Positions 18,034 to 26,713 of a DNA stretch of 64,000 bases are shown here, piece after piece. A program made the position numbers and the translations under genes. Origin of the DNA: Photobacterium piscicola (GTDB taxonomy: Bacteria; Pseudomonadota; Gammaproteobacteria; Enterobacterales; Vibrionaceae); the NCBI RefSeq assembly GCF_900166965.1, contig NZ_FUZI01000001.1, positions 682,001 through 746,000 of the forward strand. The letters run 5' to 3'. A model generated the notes under the pieces. The model worked only from the letters and a program-made list of their open reading frames with translations, had not been told where the DNA came from and did no database searches. Position 1 is the first letter of the stretch, and each line of letters opens with the position of its first letter.

Positions 18034-19294
18034 TTACACCATCAGCATGTGTTATTGCCTCAATAACATCTAACGCACTTTTAACGCCATCTTCATGAAA
18101 TCCGTTATACCAATAAGCACCACAGAACCATGTATTATCTAGACCATTAATCAAATGCCGTTGTTGTTGCGCTTTAATACTACTGAGATTAAACACCGGA
18201 TGAGCATAAGTAAATTGGCGTAATATCTTACTGGGATCGATAGCTTGCGTTTGATTTAACGTGACACAAAATGTTTCAGGAGCATCAATACCTTGTAGAA
18301 TATTCATATTATAAGTTAAGGCAGGAAGCTGGTGGAGTGACCCATTACCCGTTAATGGTAAATGATAATTCCATGAGGCCCATGCAGCTTTCGCATCAGG
18401 TAAAATGCTGGCATCTGTGTGTAAGACAACATCATTATCTTGATACGCCATGGCTGATAACACCTGTTGTTCATTTACAGTACTATCAGCTAACAGTGCT
18501 AATGCTTGATCGCTATGGCATGCAAAAATAACATGATCAAAAACGTCCACACTGTTATTAACGGTGATGTGAATTTGCTCATTAATACGACTCACCTGCT
18601 GTACAGGAGAATTTAATCGAACGCAGGAGCCAATTTCTAACAATATTCGTTGCACATATTCACGTGAGCCACCAGGAATGACATACCACTGTGGACGATT
18701 AACAATATCAAGTAAGCCATGATTTAAGAAAAAACGCAGAAAAAAACCTAATGGTATATTGCGCATATCGGCCAATGATGATGACCAAATTGCAGCGCCC
18801 ATCGGTAAAATATAATTCTCCGTAAAATAATCACTCAAACCATGCTGTTGTAAAAAATCACCTAACGTTTGCTGTTGCTCAATATCTTCATAAGCCGTTT
18901 GTTTTGCCAAGCGATTAAATTTAGTGATTTCATATAAGAAGTGAAAAAACTGTGGTTTAAATAGATTCTTTTTCTGAGCAAACAGTGAACTCAACCCATG
19001 ACCATTATATTCCAAGCCATTATTTTCATTATGAACACTAAAACTCATTTCACTGGCTTGTCTTTCAATATCAAGCTCTGTTAATAACTGTTCAAAATTA
19101 GGGTATGTACGATCGTTAAAAACAATAAACCCCGTATCAATGGCGTATCGACCACTCGCAACCTCAACATCTACTGTTGCTGTATGCCCACCAGCATAAT
19201 CATTGGCTTCAAATAACGTAATACTATGTTGATGGCGTAAATACCATGCTGAAGTTAACCCTGAAATCCCGGATCCTATAATTGCTATTTTCAT
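18020..19294 (-). CDS. FAD-dependent amine-oxidase-like oxidoreductase
   Basis: A 424-residue flavoprotein beginning MKIAIIGSGISGLTSAWYL, the dinucleotide-binding fold, followed by FEANDYAGGHTATV. The C-terminus has the FAD-contact pattern WFCGAYWYNGFHEDGVKSAL. This is the NAD(P)/FAD-dependent protein of the CFA-DUF1365 cluster, related to acyl-chain desaturases of the amine-oxidase fold. A role in desaturating a methylated acyl chain is inferred. It overlaps the SDR gene by four bases and DUF1365 by 14. Confidence 0.88.
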   Translation of the reverse strand: MKIAIIGSGISGLTSAWYLRHQHSITLFEANDYAGGHTATVDVEVASGRYAIDTGFIVFNDRTYPNFEQLLTELDIERQASEMSFSVHNENNGLEYNGHGLSSLFAQKKNLFKPQFFHFLYEITKFNRLAKQTAYEDIEQQQTLGDFLQQHGLSDYFTENYILPMGAAIWSSSLADMRNIPLGFFLRFFLNHGLLDIVNRPQWYVIPGGSREYVQRILLEIGSCVRLNSPVQQVSRINEQIHITVNNSVDVFDHVIFACHSDQALALLADSTVNEQQVLSAMAYQDNDVVLHTDASILPDAKAAWASWNYHLPLTGNGSLHQLPALTYNMNILQGIDAPETFCVTLNQTQAIDPSKILRQFTYAHPVFNLSSIKAQQQRHLINGLDNTWFCGAYWYNGFHEDGVKSALDVIEAITHADGVNAYE

Positions 19295-20037
19295 GACGCA
19301 TTCCTTGTCATCCGTTGAATAATAATTCGCTGTAAAGCAACAGGAAATAAAGCAATCGCTTTCAGTAATAAGGTGAATTTTATCGGAAAATGTATTTCTG
19401 CTTGTTGCTTCTCAATACCTTGACGTATCTTAAGGGATGCATATTCACAGCTAACAATCATCGGCATTGGAAAGTCATTTTTATTGGTAAGCGGTGTTGC
19501 AACAAATCCTGGGTTAACCAAAGTAACCGTCTTAACCTTGTCTTTTAAATCTATCGCTAATCCATTAGCTAAGTAAGATAGAGCTGCTTTTGAAGCGCCA
19601 TAAGCTTCAGCACGGGGTAAAGCGGTATAAGCAGCAGATGAACTAATAAAGACCAAATGTGTTGTAGCGGTAAATCGAGATTGCATTGCATCTAAACAGT
19701 GAATAATGCCAAAAAAATTGACCTCAAATACACGCTTAAATACATCACTCTCAATCACACCATTATCGATATATTCACAAGTGCCAGCATTTAAAATAAT
19801 GTAATCAGGTAATGTTTCAATTTCGGCTAAAACTTGCCTTGTTTGCTCAAGATTGGTGACATCAAAAACTAACGGGGTTATTTTTCCTATCGAGGTTGCA
19901 TCAAGGTTAGTGACTAATTGTTCAAGTCGTCGTTGATTTTGACCACAAGCATAAACATGCCAACCACTATTCGCATAATCTGTTGCTAACTGCTGACCAA
20001 TGCCTGAGCTTGCACCGGTAATAAGTACCTGTTTCAT
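19291..20037 (-). CDS. Short-chain dehydrogenase/reductase
   Basis: A 248-residue SDR with the cofactor motif TGASSGIG at residues 7-14, NAG near 90 and the catalytic serine and YGASK. The sequence around residue 180 (NPGFVATPLT) is also typical. The C-terminal 20 residues are hydrophobic and basic, so it may sit at the membrane. The substrate is unknown. It overlaps its neighbours on both sides by four bases, which places it firmly in the operon. Confidence 0.9.
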   Translation of the reverse strand: MKQVLITGASSGIGQQLATDYANSGWHVYACGQNQRRLEQLVTNLDATSIGKITPLVFDVTNLEQTRQVLAEIETLPDYIILNAGTCEYIDNGVIESDVFKRVFEVNFFGIIHCLDAMQSRFTATTHLVFISSSAAYTALPRAEAYGASKAALSYLANGLAIDLKDKVKTVTLVNPGFVATPLTNKNDFPMPMIVSCEYASLKIRQGIEKQQAEIHFPIKFTLLLKAIALFPVALQRIIIQRMTRNAS

Positions 20038-20471
20038 TGGCCTAACCTCGTTTTAATAGACGTAATGACATAACCAATAACAGGTAGCCCTTCATATAGC
20101 ATCGCCCCTAAATCAAAAAAATCACGATGATAAATGATCTGTTGCTGTTTAATGGTTAGCTGAGTACAACCGTCTAAGGTGCGTTGCTTCCCTTGCTGTA
20201 ACTTTGGATGAGAAAAAATCATTGTCCATTGTAAAAACGCACAATCGCCATCAACAACCGCTTGATTTATAGTAAAATTACAATAATTAATATTGCTGTA
20301 AAGCGTGGTAAAATAATGCTGCAATGCGTCAATACCAACAACATGGTGGGCAGGATCTTCAAATACAATCTCTGAGTGATAGACATCATTGAGCAGTAAT
20401 AAATTGTCTTTATTAAGCTGACAATAAACCTCAATAAACCTATTAATTACTGTATTATTGGTTGTAACCAT
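20034..20471 (-). CDS. NTF2/SnoaL-like protein
   Basis: A 145-residue protein of the cone-shaped NTF2-like fold (FIEVYCQLNKDNLLLLNDVYH, FEDPAHHVVG, DGDCAFLQWTMIF, DGCTQLTIKQQQIIYHRDFFD). Members bind small hydrophobic ligands or act as isomerases or hydratases. The usual aspartate-histidine pair is present in HRDFFD. It lies 22 bases after the photolyase gene and overlaps the SDR gene by four bases. The ligand is unknown; a lipid intermediate would fit the operon. Confidence 0.85.
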   Translation of the reverse strand: MVTTNNTVINRFIEVYCQLNKDNLLLLNDVYHSEIVFEDPAHHVVGIDALQHYFTTLYSNINYCNFTINQAVVDGDCAFLQWTMIFSHPKLQQGKQRTLDGCTQLTIKQQQIIYHRDFFDLGAMLYEGLPVIGYVITSIKTRLGQ

Positions 20472-20493
20472 AATAATGTCCTTATTATTCTAT

Positions 20494-21990
20494 TTATGCC
20501 TCACGCTGGTTGTCATACTCAGTTTTAGCTTGCTTATAACTCTCAATCGCTAACAACCGCATTTGTTTATGATCAACAATCGGCAACGGATAATTCACAC
20601 AACCAAAACCAGACCATAATGATGGTGCATGGATATATTTATCAGGAACAGATTCAAGTTCGGGGATCCATTGACGAATAAACTCCCCTTTGGGATCAAA
20701 CCGTTCACTTTGCGTGGTGGGATTAAAGACTCGAAAATACGGTTGAGCATCAGTTCCCGTTGATGCAGCCCATTGCCAGCCGCCATTATTTGAGGCTAAT
20801 TCACCATCAATCAGCTGCTGCATAAACCACTGTTCACCAATGCGCCAATCACACAACATATCTTTAGTTAAAAAGCTTGCGGTGATCATCCGTAATCGAT
20901 TATGCATCCAACCTGTTGTTGCCAGTTGTCGCATTGCTGCATCCACCAACGGAAATCCGGTTTGTCCTTGTTGCCAAGCATGAACATGATCGCTATTTTC
21001 TAACCATTGCACATTATCTGTATATAACTGAAAAGGTTGGTTTTTACTTAAACGTTCATCACTATCAAGCAAGTGATTGTAAAACTCACGCCACACCACT
21101 TCACTTAACCAGACAAAAGCACCGTTATCTTTATTTATTTCAACACATTGCGGTAAAGTTTGTAGTAAAGCAGCTAAACACTGACGGGCAGACAAAGCAC
21201 CAATGGCCAAATAAGGAGATAAACAACTGGTACCATCAATGGCAGGAAAGTCACGTTGTTGCTGATAATATTCAGCTTTAGTTTCACAAAACATCTGTAA
21301 TCGTTGTTGAATAGTTCCTTCATCAACCGGCCATAAGACACTGTCTTGTTTGAGGTAATTAAAGGTTTGAAGATTACAGTTAGCGTCAATATTGCCCGCA
21401 AGAAGATCAGCACATTGCGCACTAGGGGTTACGGTGTCACTATTAGTAACGGGCTGATAATTATGCATTAAAAACTGTGTTAACCATGCGTTTCGGTATG
21501 GTGTAAAAACCTTATACATTTGTTGTTGTTTCGTAACCACGCTACCTGGAGGTAAGACACAAAAATCATCACTGCAATACCACTGTTTATTTTGCATTAA
21601 TAAAGCATGCTCTACCGCACGATCTCGTTGTTTTTCATTCCAACCATACTGGCGATTACAATACACTGCATTAATTTGGTATTGCTGACACAAGTTAAGA
21701 ATAATGTCAGTTGCCGCAGAAAAATCATCCCCTTCAAGGATTAATAATGGAATATTGATATCATTAAACTGTTGCTTAACAACTTGCAATCTGCGCTCAA
21801 TTAAATCAATTTGCCGTCCTGAAACATAATGTTGATACCACTGCATTGGGGTTGCAATATAAACTGCAATAATAGGTAAACCAGACGCTATGGCCCGATT
21901 TAAAGCGGTGTTATCCGTAACTCGTAAATCAGCCCGCAGCCATACTAATGCATGACCCGTTATTGTTGATAATTGAGGCTCAGTATTCAT
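20494..21990 (-). CDS. phrB: CPD-type deoxyribodipyrimidine photolyase
   Basis: A 498-residue photolyase. The N-terminal antenna domain begins LVWLRADLRVTDN, and the FAD-binding C-terminal half has WREFYNHLL, TGFPLVDAAMRQL, MHNRLRMI and NNGGWQWAASTGTD, all typical of class I cyclobutane-dimer photolyases. It repairs ultraviolet-made pyrimidine dimers with blue-light energy. A cryptochrome is less likely given the complete repair motif. It is 25 bases after the MerR-type gene, so the operon couples DNA repair with lipid enzymes. Confidence 0.95.
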   Translation of the reverse strand: MNTEPQLSTITGHALVWLRADLRVTDNTALNRAIASGLPIIAVYIATPMQWYQHYVSGRQIDLIERRLQVVKQQFNDINIPLLILEGDDFSAATDIILNLCQQYQINAVYCNRQYGWNEKQRDRAVEHALLMQNKQWYCSDDFCVLPPGSVVTKQQQMYKVFTPYRNAWLTQFLMHNYQPVTNSDTVTPSAQCADLLAGNIDANCNLQTFNYLKQDSVLWPVDEGTIQQRLQMFCETKAEYYQQQRDFPAIDGTSCLSPYLAIGALSARQCLAALLQTLPQCVEINKDNGAFVWLSEVVWREFYNHLLDSDERLSKNQPFQLYTDNVQWLENSDHVHAWQQGQTGFPLVDAAMRQLATTGWMHNRLRMITASFLTKDMLCDWRIGEQWFMQQLIDGELASNNGGWQWAASTGTDAQPYFRVFNPTTQSERFDPKGEFIRQWIPELESVPDKYIHAPSLWSGFGCVNYPLPIVDHKQMRLLAIESYKQAKTEYDNQREA

Positions 21991-22015
21991 TCTATTATCC
22001 CTATGGCATGTGCTA

Positions 22016-22816
22016 TTACAGTCCGTGAATTATTTTTATACTGCCAACAAAATACAGCTTCACGCCTGTTTCTTGTTGCACCATGTCAATATCAGCCAGT
22101 TGACGTCGACTGAGTTTAGTCTCGCCCACGACCACAAGATTAACGATATTACGTTCACGTATACACGCAGAGAGACCCGTTAATCGTCCTGATAAATTTG
22201 GCATAATAGTGACACCGTCACCTTTATAGCACCATGCTAGTCCTTGTTGCCAAATCTTATAACTGTTGCATTTATCAAAACTAATCAATAAGCACGTTAG
22301 TTTCTTTTCATTGTTTATTTTGGTAATAACATTAATAAAACAGACAGTTAAAACAGATATCCACAAACTTTTTTGTATTGAATATAAAGGATTATCTTGA
22401 TGCTCAATAACAGCACTCACCTCGGGTAATAAGCGCTGTTGAATCACCTCATAGGGATAAATTTTTAACGCTTCATTAATTAAACGTTCTAATTTAAACC
22501 CATTTAATGCTTGTACTGCGGCAATAATATCGTCCGTAATGTCTAATACTTGCTGTCGCTCTAATATTGGATCAGCATCGCCAGCTAACAAGGGTTTCAC
22601 TTTTCCAATAGAAACCCCTTTAGCTAACCAATTAAGGATCAATTTAATTTTACTTATATCGCTTTCAGTGTATAAACGGTGACCTTGAGAGGTACGCTGA
22701 GGGACCAAAAGACCATAACGACGTTGCCATGCTCTTAATGTTACAGCGTTAACCCCTGTAACATCAGAAACCTCACTGATTGTAAATAATTTAGTATCTT
22801 CAGTAAGATCACCCAT
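22016..22816 (-). CDS. MerR-family regulator, LitR/CarH-like without cobalamin site
   Basis: A 266-residue regulator with an N-terminal MerR DNA-binding domain (residues 10-78: TISEVSDVTGVNAVTLRAWQRRYG) and a C-terminal region placed like the cobalamin-binding half of LitR and CarH. The cobalamin marks are lost: Trp and Glu-His of the W-x9-EH motif fall at Gln140, Ser150 and Leu151, and the DxHxxG motif reads DKCNSY. So it probably cannot sense light through vitamin B12. Such class II LitR proteins in Pseudomonas work with a LOV-domain partner. It probably binds the TGTACA sites upstream of the operon. Confidence 0.82.
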   Translation of the reverse strand: MGDLTEDTKLFTISEVSDVTGVNAVTLRAWQRRYGLLVPQRTSQGHRLYTESDISKIKLILNWLAKGVSIGKVKPLLAGDADPILERQQVLDITDDIIAAVQALNGFKLERLINEALKIYPYEVIQQRLLPEVSAVIEHQDNPLYSIQKSLWISVLTVCFINVITKINNEKKLTCLLISFDKCNSYKIWQQGLAWCYKGDGVTIMPNLSGRLTGLSACIRERNIVNLVVVGETKLSRRQLADIDMVQQETGVKLYFVGSIKIIHGL

Positions 22817-22862
22817 AAAACCTCTTAAAAATAATTACAACTGTCACTAATACCTACTGATT

Positions 22863-23810
22863 TTACAATGCATAACGTAACTTCAAACTTTCAGGATAAA
22901 GATCTAAATATGCTTGATCAGCGAGATAACTATCAGGATAAACCGTTAGGTGGTGGTTAATCAGAGTTAATGGCGCAATTAATGGTAAAAGCCCTTCTCG
23001 ATAGCGCATAATGACATCACGCAATTCGGCTTTTTGAGGTTTATCAAGATCACGCTTAAAATACCCCTGAATATGCATTAATACATTGGTGTTATTTTTA
23101 CGGCTAGCTCTATTTTTTAATGCATCCATTAAGCGTTGGCGGTATTCAACAAAAAAAGCATTCAAGTCATCCCACTTATGAATATCAGAAACAAAAGGGC
23201 CTAATACGCGATAAGATTGTGGATCATGCGCCATCAAACACAATTTATAGCGAGAATGAAATTTAATAATATTATCGCGTGTTATTCCCCCTGCAATAGA
23301 ACGGTATAAATCATCAAGCGCGTAAATACGGAAGATGAAATTTTCACGTAATACAGGGTCTTGTAAACGACCATCTTCTTCAATCGGTAACCACGGCATT
23401 TTATCCATCAACCGCTGGGTAAAAATACCGACGGCTCCCCCTGGGATTGAATTACCATTATCTAGATATAATTTCACTCGCTCCATACCACAGGTTGGTG
23501 ATTTAGCACAAACAATATAACCGCGTAAATCGTTAAAGCTGGGGATTTGATTATCTGCAAATGCAACCATATCATCTGTATAATCAAGGGTATGATCTTT
23601 AGTACCAACCAAAGCAATACGATCACCGTTATCTTGTAAACGAATCGTAGGTCGTGGAACGGTCATTCCAATACCAACCTCTGGACACACTGGCTTAAAG
23701 TCAAAATATTCACTCAATTCTTCGTCAGCAAAACGGTTACGCTTATGCCCACCATCGAACCGTACTTTTTGTCCCAATACACAAGCACTAATACCAACAG
23801 GAATTCCCAT
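22863..23810 (-). CDS. TudS-like DUF523 fused to DUF1722 (YbgA-like)
   Basis: A 315-residue fusion. The N-terminal DUF523 part has the cysteines Cys10 (ISACVLG), Cys42 (CPEVGIGM) and Cys101/Cys107 (CAKSPTCGM), which in TudS hold a [4Fe-4S] cluster used to remove sulfur from thiouracil. The C-terminal DUF1722 half (KYKLCLMAHD onward) matches YbgA, found beside phr in E. coli. I moved the start to 23810 because GGAGG sits four bases upstream and MGIPVGISAC is the usual N-terminus. It is the first gene of the operon. Activity here is inferred. Confidence 0.88.
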   Translation of the reverse strand: MGIPVGISACVLGQKVRFDGGHKRNRFADEELSEYFDFKPVCPEVGIGMTVPRPTIRLQDNGDRIALVGTKDHTLDYTDDMVAFADNQIPSFNDLRGYIVCAKSPTCGMERVKLYLDNGNSIPGGAVGIFTQRLMDKMPWLPIEEDGRLQDPVLRENFIFRIYALDDLYRSIAGGITRDNIIKFHSRYKLCLMAHDPQSYRVLGPFVSDIHKWDDLNAFFVEYRQRLMDALKNRASRKNNTNVLMHIQGYFKRDLDKPQKAELRDVIMRYREGLLPLIAPLTLINHHLTVYPDSYLADQAYLDLYPESLKLRYAL

Positions 23811-23824
23811 ATTGCCTCCAAACC

Positions 23825-23909
23825 AGTACAACAAAGTTGTACAAATGTTAAAAGTTGTATAGTTAATGTAGCCAAAATAAATTGGTTGTACAACTTTTTT
23901 TGTTGTACA
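23825..23909 (-). promoter_or_regulatory. Multi-site TGTACA operator/promoter of the light-response-like operon
   Basis: Five TGTACA-like hexamers lie within 85 bases: AGTACA 23825-23830, TGTACA 23838-23843, TGTATA 23856-23861, TGTACA 23887-23892 and TGTACA 23904-23909. The second and third are 12 bases apart. The last two sit in identical GTTGTACAAC palindromes separated by seven T. As I recall, class II LitR proteins of Pseudomonas bind T(G/A)TACA-N12-TGTA(C/T)A, which the middle pair fits exactly. The ribosome site of the first gene is only a few bases further on. Binding by the operon's MerR protein is inferred. Confidence 0.72.
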
Positions 23910-23961
23910 ACTAAATGACAAAAGTATTAGTAAACAATAACTCTAAATTACAGCCATAAAA

Positions 23962-23981
23962 AAACGACCATCAGGCCGTTT
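23962..23981 (-). terminator. Intrinsic terminator after yceI
   Basis: AAACGACC / GGCCGTTT arms with one mismatch and a four-base loop, followed by a seven-base T run on the minus strand. Confidence 0.75.
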
Positions 23982-24008
23982 CATCATGTATTGTTTTTTA
24001 CTCATTGG

Positions 24009-24596
24009 CTAAAGACGAATCCCCTCAACATTTAACTCTAATTCAACTATCGTAGACGCGGGACCTAAATCTGTTTCAATATTATAATCTTTCAACGCAA
24101 TCATTGTTGTACCAACAAAACCTCGGCGATAGCCGCCCCATGGATCATTACCAGCACCAATATTCTTAACATCAATCGTGACAGGTTTTGTCACTCCATT
24201 TAAGGTTAAATCTCCTATCATAGTAGCTTTACCATTACCGAGGTCTTTAAAAGAGCGACTGACAAAATTCGCCTGAGGAAACTTATCTACATTTAAAAAA
24301 TCTTTGCTACGCAGATGCTTATCACGCTCTGCATGGTTTGAATCTACACTTGCTGTTTCAATATTGACTGTCACTTTTGATGCTTCAGGTTGATTTTCAT
24401 CATAACTAAACTGGCCATCAAATGTATTAAAGCGCCCCACTAACCAGCTGTATCCTAGATGCTGAATTCGAAATTGAATAGAAGCGTGAGAGCCAGAAGT
24501 ATCTATTTTATAATCGTCAGCTAAAGCGACAGAAGATACACATGCCGCGGCCAATAATGTTACAGAAATCAAAGAGGTTAAAAGGCATTTTTTCAT
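24009..24596 (-). CDS. yceI: YceI family periplasmic lipid-binding protein
   Basis: A protein of about 195 residues with a cleavable signal peptide (ends near VALA) and a YceI lipocalin-like barrel (SGSHASIQFRIQHLG, HAERDKHLRSKDFLNVDKFPQA, GDLTLNGVTKPV). Family members bind long isoprenoid chains such as polyprenyl pyrophosphate. Two adjacent ATGs follow GGAG; I take the one six bases away (24596). It is 51 bases after the cytochrome b561 gene, the yceJ-yceI arrangement of E. coli, and ends at a terminator. Confidence 0.92.
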   Translation of the reverse strand: MKKCLLTSLISVTLLAAACVSSVALADDYKIDTSGSHASIQFRIQHLGYSWLVGRFNTFDGQFSYDENQPEASKVTVNIETASVDSNHAERDKHLRSKDFLNVDKFPQANFVSRSFKDLGNGKATMIGDLTLNGVTKPVTIDVKNIGAGNDPWGGYRRGFVGTTMIALKDYNIETDLGPASTIVELELNVEGIRL

Positions 24597-24647
24597 CATA
24601 ATCTCCATTTATGTTGTGATATGTCTAATCAAATAAATCCATTATTG

Positions 24648-25193
24648 TTAAGCTTTACCTAGCATGCGCTTTAATGTGTCATCTTTATCTAAAAAATGAT
24701 GTTTTATCGCACCAATAGCATGCAATAGTGTTAAACCAATCAAAATACAAGCGCCATACCAATGAATAACACCTGCGATATCTTCTTGATTTTTAATGTT
24801 TGTTAACGTTGCAGGCATATCAAACAAACCAAAAACACTAATAGCACGTCCATCTGCGGTTGAAATCAGATACCCACTAAGCATCACTATCATTAACACA
24901 CCATACAGTGCCCAGTGTGTGTATTTTGCAAGCCATTTCTCCCATTTTGCATGGGTTGAAATAGCCACAGGTGAAGCCGTTAACATTCTAAATATCAGCC
25001 TAATCCCTACAAAAAATAGTAAGATCAAACCAATACTCTTATGTGTGTCTGGTGCTGTTTTATACCAAGCATGATAATAATTTAATTCGACCATCCACCA
25101 GCCAAGAGCAAATAACCCCATTACGGTTAATGCAACGAGCCAATGAAGCCATATAATAACGGGATGCCAGTTCTTATGCGGTCCACTTTTCAC
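24648..25193 (-). CDS. yceJ: Cytochrome b561 family protein (YceJ-like)
   Basis: A 181-residue inner-membrane cytochrome b with four helices and the expected haem histidines (WLHWLVAL, DTHKSIG, VIHWYGACILIGLTLLHAIGAIKHH). These small cytochromes pass electrons in the membrane; the partner is unknown, but the coupled YceI suggests an isoprenoid quinone-type substrate. The start is a GTG with GGAGAG upstream. Confidence 0.9.
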   Translation of the reverse strand: MKSGPHKNWHPVIIWLHWLVALTVMGLFALGWWMVELNYYHAWYKTAPDTHKSIGLILLFFVGIRLIFRMLTASPVAISTHAKWEKWLAKYTHWALYGVLMIVMLSGYLISTADGRAISVFGLFDMPATLTNIKNQEDIAGVIHWYGACILIGLTLLHAIGAIKHHFLDKDDTLKRMLGKA

Positions 25194-25309
25194 GACTATC
25201 TACTCTCTCCAAATCAAAATGCTAAATACGCGATCAAATCCTTGCTTAAATAATAACCAAATTAAACCGTTCTATGCGTTTTTTATCGTTATTTTTATTT
25301 GAGTAAAAA

Positions 25310-25332
25310 AAAGCGATCATCAAGATCGCTTT
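25310..25332 (-). terminator. Intrinsic terminator after the ElyC/YdcF-type gene
   Basis: Perfect AAAGCGATC / GATCGCTTT arms, five-base loop, long T run on the minus strand, 28 bases past the stop codon. Confidence 0.9.
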
Positions 25333-25359
25333 AATTTACTACATAGAAACTCACTAATA

Positions 25360-26454
25360 TTATCTTTGCTCTAAAGGATATGAACGATAACTCCACATTC
25401 CATAAACACGTAAAGCATCACGATAGATCCCTAACAACTCACCATCAGTTGGAACTTTAAGTTCTTCTAATGGACGATCGTTAGCAGCATAGGTATCAAA
25501 TAAAATCCCTTTAGGGCCCGTTTGCCAGCTCGCCACTTCAAATAAAGCTTGTCCTCGACGAACATGACTTGCAGAACTAATAATTGTTGCATGATCAATA
25601 TCATGACGAGCTAAGGCATAACTGCTGTATAGTGCGTTTTCCACCGTACTTCTCGCGTAATTATCTTCAATAATACGAGATTTTTTTATCCCATTTTTTA
25701 CCAGCCAATCAGCCATCAACTTACCTTCAGTCTTGTGATTCTTAGGTACGCCACCAGTCACTATGATGTAAGTATTAGGATCGCTTTTCGCCATCGCGAG
25801 CGTTGCATTTAATCTATCAATTAAGATTTCATTCATACTACCATCATGATTTAAAGCATAACCCAAAGTAATAATAGCATTATTGCCTTTCGCTGGTTTT
25901 TTAATTTTATTACTTAATGGCGTCGCAACGATTCTATCAATGGTAGACATGATTTTTTTCAAATCAGCAACACGCCCATTATTTAGCTGTTCTAACGCAT
26001 TTAAATGTTTGGTTACTTCGCTTTTATTACCTTTAAAATTTTGCCAAATAACAAGATATGAATGCGCATCAACATCATCAGGTGCTACATCTAATATTTG
26101 AGTAAACAGTTCAATAGCCCGGTCAACATTACTGTTATAAATCTGAGCATTAGCCGCAGAAAATAATAAATCAACACGATAAGGTTCAAGTTTATAAGCA
26201 TCAAGTAAATTGTTCGTGATCATCTCTACATTGCTTGGCATTTTTGCCGTAAAGCCAGCATGAGAAATACGGGCTGGATTTTTAAATATTTGGTAAGCAT
26301 CATTCAGTAATTGATCAACCACCTGACGTTGAGAGGTCATTTCGGTGAAATTAGTCTGTGGTTGAACCGCATCTAATACAGCCATGCTTGGCGCTGAATA
26401 AAAAGAGCTAGAAAGGATAGCGACCAAAGAAAGAGTTAAGAATGTGCGTTTCAT
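25360..26454 (-). CDS. YdcF/ElyC/SanA family protein with TPR-like N-terminus
   Basis: A 364-residue exported protein. After a signal peptide (about 25 residues) comes a helical, TPR-like region (about 40-180; RVDLLFSAANAQIYNSNVDRA split by loops) and then a DUF218 domain (IITLGYALNHDG, YIIVTGG, EDNYARSTVENA, ISSASHVRRG). DUF218 proteins such as ElyC and SanA act in envelope integrity and possibly lipid-carrier handling. The substrate is not known. It is a single gene with its own terminator. Confidence 0.85.
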   Translation of the reverse strand: MKRTFLTLSLVAILSSSFYSAPSMAVLDAVQPQTNFTEMTSQRQVVDQLLNDAYQIFKNPARISHAGFTAKMPSNVEMITNNLLDAYKLEPYRVDLLFSAANAQIYNSNVDRAIELFTQILDVAPDDVDAHSYLVIWQNFKGNKSEVTKHLNALEQLNNGRVADLKKIMSTIDRIVATPLSNKIKKPAKGNNAIITLGYALNHDGSMNEILIDRLNATLAMAKSDPNTYIIVTGGVPKNHKTEGKLMADWLVKNGIKKSRIIEDNYARSTVENALYSSYALARHDIDHATIISSASHVRRGQALFEVASWQTGPKGILFDTYAANDRPLEELKVPTDGELLGIYRDALRVYGMWSYRSYPLEQR

Positions 26455-26661
26455 AATAAATCCAACTGTAAAACAAAAAACGTATTTTATGTTCTATAAG
26501 GTTGCTTTTTTGTGCATAACATCGTGTTTCTTTTGTCTATTTTATATATCTTTACAAAGTATGAACCAATATCAACATTACGCCATATAATTAAAATATA
26601 GACTAAGCAACGTCATTTAATCACATTCAATATTAAGCTTTGACTTAAACAGCCATAAAAA

Positions 26662-26682
26662 AAGCGACCATCAAGGTCGCTT
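26662..26682 (-). terminator. Intrinsic terminator after rlmF
   Basis: AAGCGACC / GGTCGCTT perfect arms with a five-base loop and T run on the minus strand. Confidence 0.9.
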
Positions 26683-26713
26683 ATTATCAATACGAATATA
26701 TATTACAGAAACG

